From Himantopus leucocephalus (taxonomy: Eukaryota > Chordata > Aves > Charadriiformes > Recurvirostridae), in contig RSEF01000031.1 of the NCBI GenBank assembly GCA_003993805.1, forward strand, positions 52,375,842 through 52,439,841: a stretch of DNA of 64,000 nucleotides, written 5' to 3'. Made by a program: the position numbers and the translations under genes. Each line of letters opens with the position of its first letter. Position 1 is the stretch's first letter. Shown piece after piece: positions 13,101 to 24,764 of this stretch. The notes beneath the pieces were generated by a model. The model did no database searches. It was given only the letters and a program-made list of their open reading frames with translations, and was not told the DNA's origin.

Positions 13101-16100
13101 GGGCGGTGGTTGCCACTAGGTGTAAATAAATGAGTTATAGTGCAGCACTCTCAGCTGAAAAAACAGATACTATTGGCTTGTAAGGAGTTGATGTATGAAA
13201 AAAGCGTACAGGAACTTACTGTTAAATCTAAAATACGTATGGCTAGTGTATATTCTGTCTGAAGAACTTGTCTGTGCTTTAGATACGTAAAGGGGCAGAG
13301 GGGAGCTTCCTGACTGGCTGACGGTGCAATCAAAATGTCAGATTATTTGAAATAAATTGTTATTATAGAGTCAGGTATGACTCCACCAATGCATTTATGT
13401 ATTTCACTGTGCGGTAGTTCTTCTTTCTTCTTGAAGAATGCATTTCTCTGAAATAAACTGTGCAGACTAGGAACAGCACAGTCATTTGAAGTTCACTGAA
13501 AATATAGGAGGACGTCGTGTTTCCTGTCCTTATGTTAAACTTGGCATATTGATTTTTTTGCACAGCTTGCAGCATAGAAATGTGATCTACAGCTATGGCA
13601 AGGCAGGCTAACCACATGTGAATTTGTTAAGTACTGCTGGATTAGCAGGAATCATCGGACTGTGCAAGTACAGAGACTTGACTTCTGTAACTCTTTATTT
13701 ATGACTTAATCAATTAAAATAACAAGTTTTGATTTTATTGGCTGTAAATAAGTAAGCACAAATCATCTGCAGAAGCTATTGTTTCATATGCTTGCTTGTT
13801 TTCGCGATGTAAAGGCTCTGTATGTTAGCCGCGGTACGTACGGCGGCTGGAGTTGAAGTTAAAGATCAAATATGTAAAGATCCAAAAAACATAGTTAGCT
13901 GCTGTTTTTTAGATTAGTGCAGAAAATTCAGGACGGCATAGTGCATTCCTTAACTTGCAGGTTTTTATCTAAATTTGCCATTACTTTTCTTTGTATACTC
14001 TTTGCCTGTTAAATCTTTTGTTGCCTTTATGTTCAAAGATACTGAGATTACGGAAGCCACCGGTGCTGCAGCCTGCATTTAAATTTAGTTACGGTACGGC
14101 CGTGCGGAAAGCGTTCTTCTGATGTGGGGCTGCCTTCCTCCTCTCTCTACATTATTAAGCCTCCTTAAACACCTCCATTATACCGTTCACCTTGCTTGAC
14201 TTCAAAGAGCGGCGCGGCTGCGTAGAGAGGGTGAGCCGCAACTCTGCCGAGCGGGTTACCCATGGTTTCTCAGAAATGCTAATGCGCTCGCCGCCGTGTT
14301 TATGAAGTTATCTGTTTGCTGTTGGATTGGAGGGACCGTTCTGCAGCTCCAGAACCAAAACGATGATAAAATGTCCAAGACAAAGACAGCGGCTAAAGGT
14401 ATTTTGGGATTTGAAGTCATCGCCATTCACCTTCTGAAACCTTTTCCACCCCCCCCAAAAAGAAAGAAAGAAAAAAATTAAATCAAGAGGTTATTTTGGG
14501 GGGAGAGCAAAGGTGACGCTGTTCCTGAAGAACCTCTTGAGTGCAGACTCACCGAGTCCCTCACAAAAATGATGTGGACGAATGCCTGGCTTATCGCTCA
14601 GAGTTTATGGGGAACTAATCTGTTCAAAATGTTTGGAATAAGCTAAAACCTGGCTTGCTCATCTAATGAAAAAGGTCAAAACGGAGAAGAAAGTGCCACT
14701 GGTTTGTGTTAGGTGACACTGTGCCCTGCTTGTCTAATTTGATTACACAGAGCCACTGAAGCCCCAGGCAAAGCTGATTTTAGCTATAATCAGCTTCTTA
14801 ACCTTTTGAGAACTAACGTAAACACTACCTACCAGTGGTTAATTATGTTGCTCTGTTACATACAACAAAGTGCAAAGGTAAAAGTGTAGAACTGCAGTAA
14901 CACATGTTGTGACAAGATCACTCCAGGGGATTACAGCCCTCTGCGTTTTATCTGCACTCATTGATTTCTTTCTCAAAAATTAAAAATGGGCTATGAGCAG
15001 GGAGCATCGGTTTATCAGTTTCAGGCAGCATTGCCGTGTCGTGCCGCTGTCTCATCTCAAATTCCTCCTATGTACGGAAGGGGAGACCTTGTGTGGGTTG
15101 GACCGCTATCGTCGTGGATCCATTATTTTTTAATTAGTTCAGATAAACTTTATTCTAATTGTTTACTTGTAATAAACCATACGTGTTCCCTTCCTCTATG
15201 ATGAGCATCTTCCAAAAAGTTTTGTCAGCTCTTTGGCAGACAGATGATGCTCGTGTGAGATACCTGTCTTCAGGTGAAATATGTGGGATGAATTTTATTT
15301 TCAGATTTTGCATATACATATTAGGCAAGAACCAAAAAGCTGACGCACAAAAAATGGCTCTCTGCAGGACCATGTTTCCCACGTGTTTTAGTTCACACGC
15401 TCCCTCTAGTTTGCCAGGAAATTTGCGTTTCCATGAACTTCAAAACTTTTAGGAGACTTCTAACCCAATGGACTTCTAGTGTATTTGAAATTTTCCTGAC
15501 CCATGCTGATCCATGATGTTTTTTTAAAGAAGCCTTGGTCTACTCATCTCCCATTATACTTGCTACTCCAATGTACTTGTGGCTTGGCGGTACCAAGTTA
15601 CCTCTGTCTGGATTTTCCACTCTAGAGAGTACGCTTATTTTACTCTTTCTGTGTCCCACTGTTTTTGTCAGCAGTGCCTCTAATCAGCATCATTCTTCTC
15701 CGATACCACACACAGAGAAGCACCCGCACAGAATTATCGTAACGAGCGGCAGCATTAGCACGGGTGTTGCGGGGCAGCTTCATGCTGCCCGTGTGCTCCA
15801 CGGTATCTCGGGGGGCGTCATGGAGCTGGACCACCAGGTCTCAGGACCTTCAATGCCTTCTGCTCATGTGCTTCCCACCAAAATTCATGGTGGTGTGCTG
15901 TGATAGCTGATAGATTAGCAGGATTGCAGGTATGCCAGGGAAACAGATGAGCCCTTGCTAAATTCAGATACTTATTTTATTAACTAAGATTAATAAAGGC
16001 AGAAAAACTAGGGCTAGTAAAGCAATAACACTAAAGAAAACACTACTTACACAAAAACAACAATAAATAATAACACACATGCACATGCAAAAATCTCACT

Positions 16101-17811
16101 GACATGTGACCCATTGCATTTATGTACAAGGTGAGAGTTGGTAAGAGCTGTAAGGGTTACCGTACGTGTATGTGTCCATGGCAAGGGTATAGTGTGTTGA
16201 GAGGACACTGGGCAGACTGCTAGCTTTTGAGCATCAGAAGGGTGACGGACACACTTAGCTGACGCTGAGTGTGGTGGTGAGTGGACCCTCGAGGTCTGGA
16301 CATCAATGAGAAATAGCTCGTGAGCTTCTGAACGTGTTAGTGATTTGGTCTTCATCTCACACTCCACGGTTTCCTCCAAGAAAGGCATATACATAAAGAA
16401 ACCGAGGCTGACTATGTCCCCTTTGGGTTTCTTGCAAACCTTTTGGAGTTTCAGCCTCCAGCTGTACCAGTCGTCTCATGTGCTGGTGGCCCTTCACAGC
16501 CTGCCAGCTGCTGTGCACGGCTGGGTGACTTGCATTTCCCACGGGAGACTTGCGAGGGAGGTTCTGCAGGCACAAAGATGACCTCATCTGGTCATCTGGT
16601 TGGTGGCAAATAATGTTTTCTAAGGTTTCATGTGGACTGCATTTTGCCTGTATAGCTGCCAGGTAGCACCTTTTCCCACCTACTCTGGGCATCCCTGTCT
16701 CCTTGCTTTGGTTCATGGTAGAAGGAGAAAACTACTTTCAAGTATTTGTTGTGTATGTCACCATGGCATCAGTTGCATTTCCTGAAGTGGTAGACAGCTT
16801 CATCTCTAGCAAAACGACATCATTATTCTGAAGCAATGGGCTATTTTTCTATGTCTTTTCCTCCACCAGGAAGAAGTGGGATCAGATTCTCTCTTCTGGT
16901 CCAGCTGTCTGAGCTGGGAGGAAAAGACTGCTGAGGCAGGTCTGCAAAACCCATCAGTCTCCACATTGAGGACTAGATGTCCTCGTGCCTCCTCATTTCC
17001 TCAACACGTTCCAGTTAGAAGGAGGTTTTGTGCAAAGTTTCTGCCGTGTGAGGACCTGCTTTGCTCCAGAATTATTATCTGGGGACTGTTTGGGTTGGGC
17101 TAATTGCTTAGGGTAGTATGAGGCAACAAATAGCAATAACGCAACAGAATTAGAGCGACGTCTTTGCCTTCCAGAAAGAAACTTTGGGGCCCTGTGCTTG
17201 GTAGTTAACTTAATTTCTAGAGCACATGGCACAAGGACCAGAGTTTGGCTGTGTCTTAATGAGTTAGGTAACTCTGTGGTTACTCACAAAGGAAATTAAA
17301 GGCTTTTTTTTCTGTGTCTGGATAAACTCAGAAGGAAGGGAAGGCACTGCTGGTGCCGTGACACCGGCAGCAGCTGCTCTCCAGTCCCGCTTTGAGGGGC
17401 AGCCTTTCTTCCCATCAGCCGCCAGGAGACATGAAAGCGCTGCTGCTCCCGGCTGCTGAAAGGTACGGCGTGCTGCACGGTACTGGGATCACAGCGGTGG
17501 CAGATTTTGATCCAGACCTAGCAGAAGTGGGACCCCGAAGAAGAGGAGTGTGGCTTGCGCAGGGGTGAATTTATCAGAGGCTGCACAGAGCGGATCACAG
17601 GAGCTGGAGTCAAGCGATAGTTGCTTTCGCCCCCTGGAGAATAAATTGCTACCCTTTGCAGCAGCAGATAGAGGATAAGTCAACAATGACGCGTCGCTGC
17701 AGAAAAGACAAACCTTTTACTGAAATGTCCAAATCAGCTTATAGCTTGCAAAACTATTGGTGAGGCTTCAGCTGGGAGACTATGTAAGCTGATGGGCAGC
17801 ACAGCCCATGA
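13101..17811. other. Non-coding stretch
   Basis: No gene or recognised repeat. There is a small perfect 7-bp-arm hairpin (GGGCAGC / GCTGCCC, 5-base loop) at 15772-15790. The interval 15950-16400 begins with AT-rich sequence containing TTTATT and ACTAGGGC-like stretches that brought an LTR to mind, but no matching terminal ends were found. Confidence 0.5.
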
Positions 17812-18225
17812 AAGAGGAGAAAGAACTGGAGAACCTCCAAAGGAAAGCAGCAAAAAGTGACGAGAAGTCTAGAAAACGTGGCCTTTGGGAAAAGGGTGAA
17901 AAAGCTGAGAAGGCTTAACCTAAAAAAAGAGGACTGAAAGAAAGAACATGGTGGAATTCATCGGGTGTGTGAAAGACTGTGGCAAAGAAGAAAGGAACCG
18001 TCTGTTCTCCGTGCGCCTGGTAAATAGTACAAAAAGGGATAAAATTAAATCTCAGCAGGAAAAGTTTGGATTAGACCCTAAGGGAAACTTTGTACCGTTA
18101 CTGCTGGAGGATACTGCCTACGGGTTCTCCATCCCTGGAGGAGGTGGTTAAGGACAGGTCAGACACAAGTTTGCCAGAAATGACGTAGGTGCTGCAGGTC
18201 TTGCTGTGGGCCAGGGCACGGACCG
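17812..18225 (+). mobile_element. Ancient CR1-like LINE remnant, 3' end, sense
   Basis: The sequence follows the 3' end of old amniote CR1 elements in order: a degenerate AAAGAACTGGAGAACCTCCA stretch near 17820, AAAAGCTGAGAAGGCTTAACC near 17900-17921, CTGTTCTCCGTG near 18001, AAATCTCAGCAGGAAAAGTTTGG near 18048-18070, TTAGACCCTAAGGGAAACTTT near 18071-18092, and TTAAGGACAGGTCAGACACAAG near 18148-18170. The last corresponds to the family's 'drive the terminal ORF2 residues then 3' UTR' region. The 67-codon frame at 17948-18151 is what is left of ORF2. Divergence is high, no terminal octamer repeats remain, and there is no coding potential. The subfamily is not determined. Confidence 0.82.
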
Positions 18226-21200
18226 TGGGACATCTCTGTCACAGCTGCTTGTCCATGGGTATATGAATAGGCAGAGAAAAAGTAAAAGCTAAGGGACCGA
18301 AAATCCCGATGACGCAAAGGTTCTCAGGTTGATAGTTTTTAAGCTGTTTTCATAATTTTGAAAAAACCCTTCCTGGGTTTTTTTTAAAGATATAATAAAC
18401 GCTGTACAATACAATCAGGCAAAGCTGTTCAAGCAGTGTAAAATAGGAGTATTTTTTTAATATTTGCCAAGATCATACATGGATGAAAGTTTGAGTTTAG
18501 ATTTCTGGCAGGCGTGTTGGGTGACGTTATCTCTTGGTTTTAGCAAGATACAGAGGACTGACAGTTATTGATAACAGTGTCCTCCCCAGTCTGGCGTACA
18601 GTAGCAAAAGCAGGTCTGTTAGGAAGTGTTAACCAGGAAGATACTATCCCTTGTCATTGTTTTTGATGTCCACAACATCCCCAGTCAAGGAGTAAAACAA
18701 ATATATCACGTTGCGGAGGTGGTCCATCACACACAGGGAATAACAAATAAGCCTTAGTAAAGTGTGTATGAACAATCCCTTTACAAACTCATCAAATACA
18801 TATATACAGCAAACAGATTGAAGTCTGGATTGCTTTGTGAATTTGCTAGCCAGGAAAAAAATAAAAGGGGTGCATTGTAATTTATAATAAATAAACGAAC
18901 CCTTTGTACAGCACAGTAAAAGGCAGAAGAGTAAAAAGTGAAGTCCGCCTTTTATTCGTGTCAATTCCAGAACATCTTCAGGCAAGCGGTTGGCAATAAT
19001 TGAGATCAGTAAAATAAATTGTGCTGATCAGTTTGTTCCTGATCTTACAGCTTGTAAATAATTCTTTGCTGAGAACACTACTACCTTTAACAGCAATTGT
19101 GTGGGCTGTGGCCAGCTTCATTTCCACTCTGTTCCCAGGAAAGAAAGGAGCAAAGTGCTCTTGCATTTGCAACGTTTTCCAGAGAATGGATTGGAATAAT
19201 CATGCGGCCGGGGAAAAAAAAATGTACAGACCAGATCAAAACACTACCCCAGGAACCTTTTATTGTATTTTTTTTTCTCCTTCCACGAGGTCAGATCCCC
19301 AAACTCCTGGGAGTTTGGACAGTGGGGATGCTTTAGTAAATGTGCAGTGAGAAAACTGCCAGATTGAAGGTTTCTTAAGTGCTACTGTCCAAAATCACCA
19401 GCCATGCTTGAAAATAGTAATTCTTGACAGAACATGCACTCTCAGTATGTGACTTTTAGCTGCAGGGGGCAGAGCATATGCTTTAGTGCCAAAAAGTTGT
19501 TTGGGGTTTTTTTATTGTGTTTGTGTCATAACCTTTTTTATGTTATGTTTTTATGTTTTCACTTCTTTTCCTATTTCAGTCTTCGAAGCTTGCCATGAAA
19601 GCTCAACATAAATAACTGCAAAGAAATCCTGAAAGCCTGCAGATCGTTTAAGAATTTCTGAATCCATAATTGATTCTTTGCATTATAGACTGATGCGATA
19701 CTCAGTACACACAGTGACATTTTAATTCACTCGGGAAGAAAGTCCTTTTCTGTTTTTTTTTTTAAAGATTAAATAAGAGGAAGCATTTTGGCCCTACAAG
19801 GTTTGTTTGATTTAATGAATCAGCCCAGAAGCTTCTGAGCACCCAGAGTTTCCATTGCTTTCGGTGTCACTGGGTCTTGAGGATCCTGAGCACTTTTTTA
19901 GGAGGTGCCCAGCACCTTGTTGGGTTTGACCACTAATTCCCCGACCACGCAAAGAGACTCACCCGAGCAGCCCCCTCTGCTCCTTTGCTGAAGCTTTATC
20001 AAAATCGTGTGGTCACAGAGGTCTTCAGCGCACCTCTCTCTGCTTTTTTGGGGTGTCCTGAGTAATTTGCCGTGGTAGCAGAGTACAAGCTTCACGCGCA
20101 GCGACTCAAGCAAGGACAGCAACAGTTCAGGTTGCTTTGCGTTTTGTTCTTACCCAGGGGCAGACCTCAGACTCTTACATTAAGAGTTTACAGTTATAGG
20201 CACTTCAATAAACCTGAGGTAATAAAACAGACTGATTTAAGGGGTTTAACACCCTGATTGGAAGGCTGATTGCATGCGGGCTGGCTTGCTGCAGGAGACC
20301 TGTGCACAGTTCCAGCTCTGCTGTGGAGCTGCAGAATATTTAAGGGCAAGTCACAGACCTTTAAAATGCGCCTATTTAGATGTCTTTTCCCATTAAGCTC
20401 TGTGGGGAGAGGGTTAAAACCCATCTGGTACGGCCAAATGGAAGAGTTGGCATTATAGGATCTGGTGGGAAGAGGAGTGGGTCCACCAACGATGGCAGTA
20501 ATTTATTAGAAGAGGCACTTGCCATGGCTTGGTAGAGCTGTTCCTCAAATCCGTGCTTGCCAATTCCAGATACATTACTTTTTCTGTATGTCGTACCTCG
20601 TAGTGTCTCGATCTGATTCAATTTCAAGATCATGGGTGATGGTGTTGGGTGTTGATAGCAGTACCTGTTGTTTGCATAGAAAGATGGTAAGGTCACCTCA
20701 GGATGTCAGCGGGCTGTCACACCGGCAGTGAAGAAGTGCTTTCCACCATGTACAGTATTGCAAATACCAGATACTAACAACTATTTCCTTCTCACTTATG
20801 GTCTTGTAGTAAGTCGTTGGTGGTCTGTATTTTATTTATAGATGCTGCAGTGAAGTGATCAGTTGCTGTCTCGCGCTTTTTTAATACAAATTTCTTGCCC
20901 ATCTAGCTGTGTGGAAAAAAAGCTTGGAAGGTTTTTCAGCCAACATTGGCAAGGCTCAGAAACAAGAACCTGCAAATTATCTTTTTTAATGTAATGATTT
21001 TTAAGTCATCCTCATTTTTTGTGAATTTTCAGAAGCTGGTGGAGGCAGAAGTGCATTAGCCAAAGCTGGAAACAGAGACTGAGCTGGGACTGCTCGGTCA
21101 GGGTGCGTGGGGTCAGCATGCGGGTCTTCTCCTCGCCCAGCTCTGCCATGGGTGTCCTCAGCTTGGATGGGTGATGAGGAGAGGGACAGCATCATGCATG

Positions 21201-22233
21201 TCCACATTACGAAATAAGGGCAGTCTGCTTCACCAGATAATACTGGATAATAGGCTGTTTCATGCAAATAGTAACTCACTAGCAATTACATTATGCAGCT
21301 AGACACTGAAGACAAATCTTACAAAAACCATTCTAAATTTGTCTCTTTGTTGTGATAGACAAGATGAATATGCAAATAAATGAATGGTGTGAATATTTTG
21401 TACTCTGTCCCAGGCAATACTTGGAATTAAGAAACCACATACGGGGACTTGGAGCGTGGCTCGCGAGATGCAGAGCTTTTCACCTCCGTGTCCAGCGGTC
21501 AGCCCTACGCAAAGCCAGGGCTACTTCTGCCTGGTGTTGGCAAAATTATGTACAAAATGTGAAATCCATGTGTTTCAATGGGCAAGTGCCTGAGTTCATA
21601 ACTCATAGTCTCAGCCGTGAATGGATGCGGAGATAGACCGGTGACCATTTAACTGCCCCAGCCTCTGCCCATCCCTTTGCTGACCACCTCCTCTTTACCA
21701 AAGGCTATAGGGGGTACGCACGTTCCTTCACCCTTAAACTGAACAAAAAGTGCATTTATGCTAACCTGATGGGTACGTTCATTTCTGCTAATTCTACCTC
21801 GGTGGCTGTCGTTCTGACAGAGGGGCAGGAGAAGCAGCAGAGAGCAGCAGCACTTCAAACCCCTGCAGCGAGATCTGCGGGAAGCTCGTGTGCCGGAGCC
21901 CTGAAATATGCTCCCCAGCCTGGAGCAGTTTTCAGAGCATGTGTAGACATATTGTCAGGGTACATAAAAAAGCGTGTGCTGAGACTGCCTGTTCTGTGAG
22001 CGTTTGGAGAACAAGGTATTACAATTTCTAGGATTATAAATTGATGCTTAGTTGTTTACAGTACAGATGCAGAAGAATACCATTTGCAATGTTACCAGTC
22101 CCTTTGATAATCACCGGTTTCATTTCTTTCTGTGGTTAGATTCATAACTGTCCACTGTTCTTAGTTTATTGGTCTTTGTGGTTTGTTTTTTTTAATCTAA
22201 AGATGGTTGAAGATTCAAAGTTGAACAGTCTCT
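18226..22233. other. Non-coding stretch
   Basis: No gene or recognised interspersed repeat. Small A- and T-runs occur at 18400-18460, 19268-19278 and 19750-19765. A perfect POU octamer (ATGCAAAT) is present at 21370-21377. The short frames on both strands near 20.0-20.7 kb and 21.0-22.0 kb show no domains. Confidence 0.55.
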
Positions 22234-22288
22234 AATCATGATCATGGCCACGGTCATCGTCATTGTCATGGTCATGGTCATAGTCAAT
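22234..22288 (+). repeat. Imperfect hexanucleotide microsatellite (TCATGG-like)
   Basis: About nine degenerate copies of a six-base unit (ATCATG, GTCATC, GTCATT, GTCATGG and similar) run through this interval. The minus strand encodes a chance Met-Thr repeat inside a 22192-22461 frame. No function is proposed. Confidence 0.75.
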
Positions 22289-24584
22289 GCAGAACTTCTG
22301 CACCCTCCAGCTCCTTGCCTACAGGAGGGATCTCTGCCTGGCTTGTGAAATTGTCTGCCCTTTGTCCAAATCATTCTGTATTTAGAGGTGGTTTTGTTTC
22401 CTGGTTGATCCCGAGATCTTAAGGTGCAAAAGCACTGCCTGCTGTAGGTGTTTGACAACAAACATGGAGCACTTCCTTAATGACCCACAGTGGAGGAAGA
22501 GGTCCTTCAGTCAGATCAGACCATATGGAGACACAGTAGAGCTGAGGTTGTCTGTCTTCTTGCCATGTGCTCTTGATAGAGGTAGTCTGCTTGCTCTGTT
22601 TAAACATCTCAAAGTGGGAGATCAGTAGTAACAAACATCAAGGCTTAACTGGACTGCAGAGCTCCACTGGGACAGCAGAACCAGAGACATGGGGTCGGCG
22701 CTCAGCAGGGTACATCTGGGTGGGAGAGATAGGAGGAGAGTTCCAGACCTGCTGTTCTGGTCCCTAGGGCTCTTCCAGAGGGGTGTGGGGTTGTTGGTGG
22801 CACAGGACTTTTGGGCACCACAACCCACTGGAAAGCTTCAGGGTGTGTGGTGCACAGAGGTAGTATTAACCCAGATCCACGTGTGTAGTGATTGTGTAAG
22901 AGGATTTTGGTCCTGGAACAACTGTACCTCGGCTGTGGATGTTGTGTTAAATGATGCACAGGTACCACATCTTTCTTGCTTAATTGCATGGTCCAGCCAT
23001 CTCAGCATGCCTCATCCCTTGGTTGCTCGTGCTCTGTGTAATTTTTTCCCACTGGCCACATGAGCCAGGTTGGGCTGTGGAGCTGGTGACCTGGATGTCA
23101 GCAGCAAGAGGACTGTGATTTTTTTAAAAAAAAAATAGCAGAACCATTCAAGTCGTCCATTTGTGTGGACTTTTTTTTTCCCTCAAGCAGTCTGCCCACT
23201 GCTGTCTTCTCAGGTGAATCCCGGCTGTAATATAAAAAGCACAAAGAAAACAAATCTTCTTGACTGAGAAAGGTCAGGAGGAAATCCAATCCAACCAAGG
23301 GGATATATCTTAAGCTGTTATAATATTGAATCTTGGAAATGCAAGCCTGGAAGGGGTCTCAGGTGGCGTATCCCTCTGCCAGGTGCCAGAATGATAAAGC
23401 TATAGTTTCGCTGTCAGGTGCATGTTTATACACAGATCTATATAAAGGCTCTGTCCACACAAGTGTGGTGCAATGGAGGCATCCAGGTGGTGCAGCAGGT
23501 TCCATACACAGGTACAGTCTTCTGGGGACAGAGGTCTCATGGACCCTTCTGTGGTATCTCCTCACATTTCTGTTTTCTGGATAGGCATTATGCAGAGTTT
23601 CTCCTGCTTTTCTGCACCCCAAGGCAATGAGAGGTCTTGCGCTAGCCCAAAGCTCACAAGAGCCAACAACAACCACGTGTCACCCACAGCAAACAACCCA
23701 ACAGCCTACACTCATCCATCAGGGCTGGCACCTCCTGATGACAAACGTTGTCATCCTTTGGAGGTACTGCATCATAGCCTGTGGGACCTAGGTGGGAGCT
23801 AGGTTGTCTGAAGATACCCCCTAGTTTTTCCATGCTTTGCTTCTCCATCCCTAAAGCAGGGATGCCTACTCTCCTATGTGATCCAGGTGGTGGGACATTC
23901 ATTTTTTATGGCAACGAAGCCATATGCATACCCAAGGCAGAAAGACCCAAGGTAGAAGATCTCTTACTTTAGCTGAGGTGTTTATTTTGGGAGGAGGAAC
24001 CACATTAGGAAGATGGCTTTAGCAAAAACATGGCCAGCTGCCATGAAAACAGCAGCTGAAGTTTATTGGGTAGTGATAAAAAAGAGAAGAGTGAGATCAA
24101 ATTCCTGTCTCTGCTGGTAACAGGAACACAAGAGATGTGAGGATGCAGAAGCGACAATGCTGCAAAAATACGTCTGCCCATACTGGTGTTACACATCTGA
24201 TGTAGTGGAACTGAAACATCAAGAGTGATTGAAAGTATATTTGAAGACGTGTAACCTGTGGCAGACCTTAATATTTACAAATGAGAAACTGAATAAGTAT
24301 TTACTACTGTGATCATTTACGGCAAACAAGTAAACGATGCGATACCCTTTGAAACAGTAAAATAGAAAAAAAAATTTAAAATCTATAATTTTAATCAAAA
24401 GTTTGTTTCAGTCATTGAAATTCTGTTATTGCTGCTTACAAACATTAAAGTCAATCAAAACATCAGTAGCCTGCAAGATCAATATTTTTAATATGTTTGC
24501 ATTGCAGTGCTGCAGATTTTTGGCTAATGGATCTCACCCATATTGATTTCCATGGGAAATGTTAGTCTGATACTGAAATAATTA
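22289..24584. other. Non-coding stretch
   Basis: Moderately GC-balanced sequence with many overlapping frames of 60-124 codons on both strands. None has a signal peptide, domain or repeat I recognise. A T-run flanked by an A-run lies at 23120-23185. From 24200 onward the sequence becomes AT-rich. Confidence 0.5.
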
Positions 24585-24602
24585 AAAAAAAAAAAAAAAA
24601 GN
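24584..24602. other. A-homopolymer followed by a single undetermined base
   Basis: A run of 17 A at 24584-24600 is followed by G and then N at 24602. A single N beside a homopolymer usually marks an unresolved consensus call or a minimal scaffold join, not biology. Confidence 0.85.
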
Positions 24603-24647
24603 GGATTATTGGTTTGGAATTTTGAAGGAGATAGAAGTATAAAAATT

Positions 24648-24764
24648 GGTTATTGACTGAATTGCTTAGGGTGAATGAACCTTGGGCACTTGCAATAAAC
24701 TTGTAGCACAGAGTCATTACTGAATACTACCTTAGTCCCTTAAACCTAAAATCAGTCAATAACC
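24648..24764. repeat. Inverted repeat with 13-bp perfect arms, possible relic MITE
   Basis: GGTTATTGACTGA at 24648-24660 is exactly complementary to TCAGTCAATAACC at 24752-24764. Similarity continues imperfectly inward (CTTAGGG against CCTTAGTCCCTTAA). The unit is 117 bp, the size of a small non-autonomous DNA transposon, but no clear target-site duplication is visible and I do not recognise the family. Chance is possible at this arm length. Confidence 0.4.

Noticed and set aside
15950..16400. AT-rich start followed by GC-balanced sequence that resembled a retroviral LTR
   Set aside because: No matching terminal TG...CA ends, primer-binding site or second LTR could be found.
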